Positions 56,924-64,000 of a stretch of DNA of 64,000 bases are shown here, piece after piece. The position numbers were made by a program, and so were the translations under genes. Below the pieces are notes generated by a model. That model did no database searches and had not been told where the DNA came from. It worked only from the letters and a program-made list of their open reading frames with translations. The DNA comes from Inquilinus ginsengisoli_B (GTDB lineage: Bacteria; Pseudomonadota; Alphaproteobacteria; DSM-16000; Inquilinaceae): NCBI RefSeq assembly GCF_050434925.1, contig NZ_JBNDJK010000001.1:1-64000 (forward strand), written 5' to 3'. Within the stretch, counting starts at the first letter, position 1, and each line of letters begins with the position of its first letter.

Positions 56924-57613
56924 ATGCAGATCCTTCTGATCGAAGACGACCCCGAGACCGCCCAGCACATCATCGGCTCGCTGCGCGAGGCCGACCACAC
57001 GGTCGAGCACAGCCTGACCGGAGCCGATGGGCTGGCCCGCGCCGCAGCCGCCCGTCAGGGCTGCGGTCCCCGGCTGCTGATCATCGACCGCATGCTGCCG
57101 GACATCGACGGGATCACCCTGGCCCGCCGGCTGCGCGGTGAAGGCAGCTCGGTGCCGATCCTGTTCCTGACCACGCTGAGCGGCGTCAGCGACCGGGTCG
57201 AAGGGCTGAACGCCGGCGGCGACGACTACCTGGTCAAGCCCTTCGCCCTGGCGGAGCTGCTGGCCCGGATCGAGGCCCTGACCCGCCGCGCCGGCACCGC
57301 CGCGGTCGAGACCGCGCTGCGCGTCGCCGATCTCGAGATCGACCTGCTGAAGCGTACCGCCACCCGCGCCGGCCACACGATCGACCTGCAGCCCCGTGAA
57401 TTTAAGCTGCTGGAGTACCTGATGCGGCACTCCGGCCAGATCGTCACCCGGACCATGCTGCTGGAGCATGTGTGGGAGTTCCATTTCGAGCCGCAGACGA
57501 CCGTGGTGGAGACCCATATCAGCCGGCTGCGCGGCAAGATCGACCGCGGCTTCGACGCGCCCCTGCTCGACACCGTCCGCGGCGTTGGATACTGCCTCCG
57601 TGATCCTGGCTAG
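56924..57613 (+). CDS. OmpR/PhoB family response regulator
   Basis: This 229-aa regulator has a receiver domain (residues 1-118; LLIEDD, phospho-Asp in LLIIDRMLPDIDG, LFLTTLSGVSDR, YLVKPFALAEL) and a winged helix DNA-binding domain (LQPREFKLLEYLMRHSGQIVTRTMLLEHVW, then VETHISRLRGKID). The kinase gene begins inside its last codons, so the two are coupled. Confidence 0.94.
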   Translation: MQILLIEDDPETAQHIIGSLREADHTVEHSLTGADGLARAAAARQGCGPRLLIIDRMLPDIDGITLARRLRGEGSSVPILFLTTLSGVSDRVEGLNAGGDDYLVKPFALAELLARIEALTRRAGTAAVETALRVADLEIDLLKRTATRAGHTIDLQPREFKLLEYLMRHSGQIVTRTMLLEHVWEFHFEPQTTVVETHISRLRGKIDRGFDAPLLDTVRGVGYCLRDPG

Positions 57614-59072
57614 GCTCGTCAGAACCGCGACGTTCCGGCTGGCGGCCGGCTTCGCCGCGCTGTTCAGCGTCTCGATCATCGCGGTGTCCAGCATCGTCTA
57701 TGTGGCGATGACGCGGTATTCCGACCAGCAGATCGACCTGTCGATCAGCGCGGAGGTGAAGACCATCCGGGATTCGCTGGCCGGTGCCTCCGCCCCCGAG
57801 ATCGTCAAGGCGATCAACGACCGCCTCACCGACATCGACCCGGACTATTTCTACTACGCGCTGCAGGATTCCGACGGCGGCGTGCTGGCCGGCAACCTGC
57901 GGCCGCTGCCGGCGACGACCGGCTGGGCCGACATCCCGCTGAAGACGATCGACGGCGACGGCAACCGCGAGCGCCACATCATCCGCGGCCTCGGCGTCGA
58001 CCTGACGCCGGAGCTGCGCCTGTTCATCGGCCGCGATACCCACGACCTGGACGAGCTGCAGGAGGGCATCACCAGCTTCTTCCTGGCCGGTGCAGCCGCG
58101 ACGGTGCTGCTGGCGCTGGCCGGCGGCTTGGTGCTGAGCGCCCGCTTCCTGCGCCGGGTCGAGGCGGTAAACACCGCCGCCCGCCACATCATGGACGGCC
58201 ATCTCGACGAGCGGGTGCCGAGCCGCGGCAAGGCCGACGAGTTCGACCGCCTGGCCGCCAACCTCAACGCCATGCTGGACCGCATCCAGCAGCTGATGCA
58301 GGGGCTGCACCAGGTTTCCAGCGATATCGCGCACGACCTGCGCACGCCGCTGTCGCATATGCGCCAGCGGCTGGAGCTGGCCCGGCTCAAGGCCACCTCG
58401 GCCGCCGATTACGATGCCGCGGTGGAGCGGGCCGTGGCCGACATCGACGGCATCCTCGGCGTCTTCGCGGCGCTGCTGCGGATCGCCCAGATCGAGGCCG
58501 GCGCGCGGCGCGAGGGCTTCGCCCCGATCGACCTGTCGGGGGTGTTCGAGACCATCATCGACACCTACGGCCCGGTCGCGGACGATTCCGGGCACCGCCT
58601 GACCGGCACGGTTGCGACCGGCCTGCGGATCCGCGGCGACCGCCAGCTCCTGACCCAGATGCTGGCCAATCTGGTGGAGAACACGATCCGCCACACCCCG
58701 CCCGGGACCGGGATCACGGTGTCGCTGGCGCCGGGGCCCGACGGTCCGGTCGGGCAGGTGCGCGACACCGGCCCCGGCATCCCGGAGGCGGCGCAGCAGA
58801 AGGTGTTCCAGCGCTTCTTCCGGCTCGACGCCAGCCGGATGACCCCCGGCAGCGGCCTCGGCCTCAGCCTGGTGGCGGCGGTGGCGCAGTTGCACGAGAT
58901 CCGGCTGGCCCTGTCGGACAACCGGCCCGGCCTGGCGGTGACGCTCGACTTCGCCGAGGCGGCCAAGGTGGTGCCGACAATGAAGCCCGGGACGGACGGA
59001 CGGCGTTCCTGCCCAGCGACCGGCCAGCCATCCGCGATCGGCTCCGCCCCGGCGCCGCTGCGTCGCCCGTAG
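57600..59072 (+). CDS. Sensor histidine kinase
   Basis: This 490-aa inner-membrane kinase starts at a GTG (57600) that overlaps the regulator's 3' end by 14 nt. It has two membrane helices (about 10-32 and 160-185) around a periplasmic sensor of about 130 residues, a HAMP linker, the HisKA motif SSDIAHDLRTPLSHM with H245, and an ATPase domain with ANLVENTIRHTPPGTG, DTGPGIP and GSGLGLSLV. The stimulus is unknown. Confidence 0.93.
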   Translation: MILARLVRTATFRLAAGFAALFSVSIIAVSSIVYVAMTRYSDQQIDLSISAEVKTIRDSLAGASAPEIVKAINDRLTDIDPDYFYYALQDSDGGVLAGNLRPLPATTGWADIPLKTIDGDGNRERHIIRGLGVDLTPELRLFIGRDTHDLDELQEGITSFFLAGAAATVLLALAGGLVLSARFLRRVEAVNTAARHIMDGHLDERVPSRGKADEFDRLAANLNAMLDRIQQLMQGLHQVSSDIAHDLRTPLSHMRQRLELARLKATSAADYDAAVERAVADIDGILGVFAALLRIAQIEAGARREGFAPIDLSGVFETIIDTYGPVADDSGHRLTGTVATGLRIRGDRQLLTQMLANLVENTIRHTPPGTGITVSLAPGPDGPVGQVRDTGPGIPEAAQQKVFQRFFRLDASRMTPGSGLGLSLVAAVAQLHEIRLALSDNRPGLAVTLDFAEAAKVVPTMKPGTDGRRSCPATGQPSAIGSAPAPLRRP

Positions 59073-59093
59073 CCACGCCACCGCACCGGCTAT

Positions 59094-61122
<2,029 letters not shown>

Positions 61123-61139
<17 letters not shown>

Positions 61140-61341
61140 CCATCGCCTGGAACACCCGCCAGGCGACCTCGACCGTGACCCCGCCCGCGCGCGCGCCGGC
61201 TGCCAGCATGCCGGCGGTCGGCTTGGTCGGAACGGTGGTGATGCCGGGGTCGCCCATCGCCGTCACCATGTCGAGGGCATAGGTCATCGGGGTCTTCAGC
61301 TCGACCACCGTCAGATTATTCGTCATCGCAATGTCGCCCAT
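61123..61341 (-). CDS. 72-aa hypothetical protein
   Basis: This small protein contains LTVVELKTPMTYALDMVTAMGD and a Gly/Ala-rich AGMLAAGARAGGV, ends MVNVAD, and has no membrane segment or cysteine. I do not recognise it. GGGGAG lies 10 nt before the ATG. Its last 17 nt overlap the 3' end of the MHYT kinase gene on the opposite strand. Confidence 0.55.
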
Positions 61342-61523
61342 TTTGGGCCACTCCCCTGTGTTTTAATGTCAACCAACGTTGCAAGGGCCGTGCCAAGTGG
61401 CCAAACCGGCCGTGTTGGCATCGGGCGACGGATGAGACTCGGGTCATATGGGCTGTATCGGATTTATCTTCCGAATTGCCCCACCGAATGGGAATTTTCG
61501 ATCCGCTTCAGATTGCGAACCTG

Positions 61524-61538
61524 TTGCGAGACTCGCAA
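61524..61538. promoter_or_regulatory. TTGCGAG palindrome with flanking half-sites
   Basis: TTGCGAG and CTCGCAA form a perfect palindrome around one base in the 302-nt region between the 72-aa gene and DUF952-pyrD. TTGCGA (61513-61518) and TTGCAA (61540-61545) flank it as extra half-sites. The cluster looks like a regulator-binding site upstream of the pyrD operon; no family is assigned. I see no gene in the rest of the gap. Confidence 0.5.
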
Positions 61539-61643
61539 TTTGCAACGCGCGACCACATACGATTCGCATTCTGCAACGCTCACGATCCACCGATCGGACC
61601 TCGCGATTGACGGCCGGGGACCGCTTCCCTAGGGTCGCCCGCC

Positions 61644-62000
61644 ATGACCATCTACAAGATCTGCAGCGCCGCGGAATGGGCGGCGGCCGAGGCCGCCGGC
61701 ACCTATCGCGGCTCCGCCGTCGACCACCAGGACGGCTTCATCCACTTCTCGACCGCCGAGCAGGCCGAGGAGACCGCGTCCCGCCACTTCGCCGGCCAGG
61801 ACGGGCTGGTTCTGGTCGCGATCGACCCGGACACGCTGGGCGATGCCCTGCGCTGGGAGGCGTCGCGCGGCGGGGCCCTGTTCCCGCATCTCTATGCCGA
61901 GCTGCCGCTGGCCTCGGTGCAGGGCGTGGCGCCGCTGCCGCTGGTCGAAGGCCGCCACGTCTTCCCGCCGCAGCTGTTCCCGACCGTCACCGCCCCGTGA
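61644..62000 (+). CDS. DUF952 family protein
   Basis: This 118-aa protein has the DUF952 pattern: IYKICSAAEWAAAEAAG at the start, then GFIHFSTAEQAEETASRHF, and FPHLYAELPLASV. The family is small, cytoplasmic and of unknown function. Its stop overlaps the pyrD start by three bases (GTGA), a neighbour pairing seen in other alphaproteobacteria. Confidence 0.9.
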   Translation: MTIYKICSAAEWAAAEAAGTYRGSAVDHQDGFIHFSTAEQAEETASRHFAGQDGLVLVAIDPDTLGDALRWEASRGGALFPHLYAELPLASVQGVAPLPLVEGRHVFPPQLFPTVTAP

Positions 62001-63064
62001 GCCGCCTGTTCGCCCTGGCCGCGCCGGTGCTGAAGGCGATGCCGCCCGAGACGGCGCACCGGGCCACCATTACCGCGCTGAAGCTGGGCCTCGGGCCTGG
62101 CGCCAGCGGGCCCGACGACCCGGTCCTGGCGGTGACGCTGTGGGGCCGCGATTTCGCCAACCCGATCGGACTCGCCGCCGGCTTCGACAAGGATGCCGAG
62201 GTGGTGGACCCGATGCTGCGGCTCGGCTTCGGCTTCGTCGAGGTCGGCAGCGTCACGCCGCGGGCCCAGCCCGGCAATCCGCGGCCACGGGCCTTCCGGC
62301 TGCCGGACCAGCAGGCGCTGATCAACCGCTACGGCTTCAACAACCGCGGCCACGCCGCCGCCGTCGCCAGGCTGGAGGCGCGGCGGTTGAATGGCGCCGC
62401 CGCGCCCGGGCTGCTCGGCATCAATGTCGGCCGCAACAAGGACAGCCGCGATCCGGAGGCGGATTACGCCGCCGGCATCCGCGCCTTCGCCCGGCTGGCC
62501 GATTATCTGGTGGTCAACATCTCCTCCCCGAACACGCCGGGGCTGCGGGCGATGCAGAGCCGCGCGCCGCTGCAACGCCTGCTGGCCGCCGCCACCGCGG
62601 CGCGGGCCGACTGCACGGCCCGGCCGCCGATCCTGGTCAAGATCGCCCCCGACCTCACGCCCGAGGACCTGGAGGACGTCGCCGAGGTGGCGCTGGCCGC
62701 CGGCATCGACGGGCTGATCGTGTCCAACACCACCATCGCCCGCCCGGCCGGGCTGCCGCCGGACCTGGCCGGCGAGCCCGGGGGGCTGAGCGGCAAGCCG
62801 CTGATGCAGCCTTCGACCGCGGTGCTGCGGCGGATGGCGAAGCTGGTGGCCGGCCGGCTGCCGCTGGTCGGGGTCGGCGGCGTGGCCAGCGGCGCCGACG
62901 CCTATACCAAGATCCGAGCCGGCGCCAGCCTGGTGCAGCTGTACACCGCCCTGGCGTATCGCGGCCCCGGCCTGGTCGGCGAGATCAAGCGCGACCTCGC
63001 CGGCCGGCTGCGCGCCGACGGCTTCCGCTCGGTCGCCGAAGCGGTCGGCACCGACCTGCGCTAG
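61997..63064 (+). CDS. pyrD: Dihydroorotate dehydrogenase (quinone), class 2
   Basis: This 355-aa FMN enzyme oxidises dihydroorotate to orotate at the membrane, passing electrons to quinone. It has the N-terminal helical membrane-contact region, GLAAGFDKDAEVV, the catalytic Ser region NISSPNTPGLRAMQ (S176/S177; class 2 uses Ser rather than Cys), and GVGGVASGADAYTKIRAGA at the phosphate site. Translation starts at GTG 61997, coupled to DUF952. Its stop shares a CTAG palindrome with the TetR gene. Confidence 0.95.
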   Translation: MSRLFALAAPVLKAMPPETAHRATITALKLGLGPGASGPDDPVLAVTLWGRDFANPIGLAAGFDKDAEVVDPMLRLGFGFVEVGSVTPRAQPGNPRPRAFRLPDQQALINRYGFNNRGHAAAVARLEARRLNGAAAPGLLGINVGRNKDSRDPEADYAAGIRAFARLADYLVVNISSPNTPGLRAMQSRAPLQRLLAAATAARADCTARPPILVKIAPDLTPEDLEDVAEVALAAGIDGLIVSNTTIARPAGLPPDLAGEPGGLSGKPLMQPSTAVLRRMAKLVAGRLPLVGVGGVASGADAYTKIRAGASLVQLYTALAYRGPGLVGEIKRDLAGRLRADGFRSVAEAVGTDLR

Positions 63065-63675
63065 CCGCCCGGCCGGTAGCGCAGCCCGTCGAGCACCAGC
63101 CGCAGCAGCCGGCCGGCACGCTGCCGCCAATCCGGCTGGCCGGCGATCGCCCAGATGCTGGCGGCCGCCGCCAGCAGCACGTCGTCGGCATCGGCGTCGG
63201 CCCGGATCACTCCGGCCTTGGCGCCGGCGTCCAGCAGCAGGGTCAACGCCTGCGCGATCCGTGCCTTGGCACGGGCCAGGTCGCCGGTGTCGGAGTCCCG
63301 CACCCGGGTCAAGGCCTCGGCCATGCCGCGCTTGGCCGCGACCATCGCGGCGTAGCGGTCCATCCAGTCGGTCAGCGCGGCCTCCGGCGGCAGCTCGCGC
63401 AGCAGCGTCTCGGCGGCCTCGCAGAGCCGGTCGATCTCATTGCGATACACGGCCTCGACCAGCGCCTCGCGCGTCGGGAAGTGGCGGTAGAGCGTGCCGA
63501 TGCCGACCCCGGCCTTGGCCGCCACGGCCGACAGCGTGACCTCGCCCTCGACCGCGGCGAACAGCTCCGCCGCCGCCGCCAGCAGCCGCTCGCGGTTGCG
63601 CCGGGCGTCGGCGCGCCCGATCGTCTCCTGTTGCCCGTCCGCCCCGCCCGCTGCCGTCACGCCGCTAGCCTCCAT
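63061..63675 (-). CDS. TetR family transcriptional regulator
   Basis: This 204-aa protein has the TetR N-terminal DNA-binding region (RERLLAAAAELFAAVEGEVTLSAVAAKAGVGIGTLYRHFPTREAL in pattern, residues 28-72) and a variable ligand domain. It is divergent from an SDR gene, with two palindromic operators between them, so it likely represses that gene and itself. Confidence 0.9.
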   Translation of the reverse strand: MEASGVTAAGGADGQQETIGRADARRNRERLLAAAAELFAAVEGEVTLSAVAAKAGVGIGTLYRHFPTREALVEAVYRNEIDRLCEAAETLLRELPPEAALTDWMDRYAAMVAAKRGMAEALTRVRDSDTGDLARAKARIAQALTLLLDAGAKAGVIRADADADDVLLAAAASIWAIAGQPDWRQRAGRLLRLVLDGLRYRPGG

Positions 63676-63719
63676 CCGGTCGCCCCGCAGTCTGCATCAT
63701 ATGGGGCGCCGGTTGAAAA

Positions 63720-63762
63720 CGGAGAGCCCTCCGATTAAATGAGCGAAACGGAGGATCCTCCG
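63720..63762. promoter_or_regulatory. Paired TetR operators and SDR promoter
   Basis: CGGAGGATCCTCCG (63749-63762) is a perfect 14-bp palindrome and CGGAGAGCCCTCCG (63720-63733) has the same 5-bp arms; the copies are 29 bp apart. The first sits exactly between TTGAAA (63713-63718) and a -10 such as TAAATG (63736-63741, 17-nt spacing), so binding would block the SDR promoter. Confidence 0.7.
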
Positions 63763-63784
63763 CTTCAATCCCGACGAGGACAGC

Positions 63785-64000
63785 ATGGCAGGCAAGGTCT
63801 GGTTCATCACCGGCACATCGAAGGGGCTCGGCCGGGCCTGGGCGGAGGCGGCGCTGGCCCGCGGCGACCAGGTCGCGGCGACGGCCCGCGACATCTCCAG
63901 CCTCTGCAGCCTGGTGCATGAGTACGGCGCCCAGGTCGCGCCGATCCGGCTGGACGTGACCGATCGCACCGCCGTCTTCGCGGCGGTGGCAACGGCGCAG
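63785..64000 (+). CDS. Short-chain dehydrogenase/reductase (partial, runs off the window)
   Basis: Only the first 72 codons are present. They show the NAD(P)-binding start of an SDR: VWFITGTSKGLGRAWAEAAL (TGxxxGxG), the ARD segment after the second strand, and RLDVTDRTAV, where D interacts with adenine. GAGGA lies 5 nt before the ATG. The gene is divergent from a TetR regulator. The substrate cannot be assigned. Confidence 0.88.
   Translation, partial: MAGKVWFITGTSKGLGRAWAEAALARGDQVAATARDISSLCSLVHEYGAQVAPIRLDVTDRTAVFAAVATAQ

Noticed and set aside
61366..61632. 88-codon plus-strand frame in the gap before DUF952
   Set aside because: Its composition is Arg/Cys-rich and unlike neighbouring genes, it lacks a ribosome-binding site, and it overlaps the palindrome cluster.
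63739..63921. Plus-strand frame starting with MSETEDPP before the SDR gene
   Set aside because: It begins within the operator region and covers the SDR N-terminus in another frame; the SDR start at 63785 has a ribosome-binding site and clear family motifs.

Overview
The window is 64 kb of GC-rich (roughly 70%) bacterial chromosome from an alphaproteobacterium, most likely a member of the Rhodospirillales. The evidence is the rrn operon order 16S-tRNA-Ile-tRNA-Ala-23S-5S-tRNA-fMet, the alphaproteobacterial families DUF1489, Usg and plant-type GshA, a bacterial ETF-beta lysine methyltransferase, a sigF/nrsF ECF pair and a CIRCE-controlled groESL. I see no plasmid, prophage, insertion-sequence transposase or CRISPR signature; almost everything reads as core or soft-core chromosome. 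The order-level placement is an inference from gene content.

Layout. 1-5750: a complete rRNA operon on the minus strand with its promoter. 5.8-17.5 kb: leucine/isovalerate catabolism on the minus strand (liuB/mccB, a coupled 97-aa membrane protein, liuC, then liuD/mccA and liuE). It is interrupted by an unrelated block: two minus-strand genes (a LysE exporter and a D-amino-acid dehydrogenase-like flavoprotein) and three plus-strand genes (a GH20 hexosaminidase, a metallo-hydrolase and a small membrane protein). mccB carries an apparent +1 frameshift near its start. 17.7-24.4 kb: a small lipoprotein, then the four-gene Anbu (ancestral proteasome-like peptidase) cluster, colinear with gshA and rsmE. 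24.5-30.2 kb: a divergent DJ-1/GlxA regulator pair, ubiA, DUF488, a 63-aa Cys protein, the ETF-beta methyltransferase and an L,D-transpeptidase. 30.3-36.1 kb: groESL, then a TRAP transporter (dctPQM) divergent from its presumed GntR/FCD regulator. 36.2-42.5 kb: usg, an aminotransferase, a 255-bp inverted-repeat-bounded element, a GNAT acetyltransferase, a phasin-like gene that also looks frameshifted, a LysE exporter, a His-rich-leader asparaginase, an RNA methyltransferase and a SnoaL-like protein.

42.6-49.5 kb: a single-domain response regulator, two tandem paralogous genes of unknown function behind a good Fur-box match, and a DUF1223 gene whose upstream region carries an exact sigma-F-type promoter; the matching sigF-nrsF operon sits beside it. 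These are followed by a DUF1624 membrane protein with a Cys-rich tail, an FkbM methyltransferase, a branched-chain aminotransferase and an S24/LexA-like regulator without its catalytic pair. 49.8-56.7 kb: a PBP5-type carboxypeptidase, a thioesterase plus orphan choline/betaine-binding protein, and a LysR-MFS-SdhA set in which a full-length SDH flavoprotein is translationally coupled to an MFS transporter with no sdhBCD nearby. 56.9-64 kb: a two-component system, an MHYT histidine kinase, DUF952-pyrD, and a TetR gene divergent from a partial SDR gene with two palindromic operators.

The most notable observations are the Anbu gene set, the sigma-F/Fur-linked unknown genes, the liu operon with its embedded membrane protein and frameshift, the orphan sdhA, and an unusual genome-scale pattern: five of the ten convergent gene pairs end on a shared palindromic stop (CTAG three times, TGATCA twice) with no space for a terminator. 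Two independent one-base frameshifts (mccB and the phasin-like gene) raise the possibility of sequence errors.
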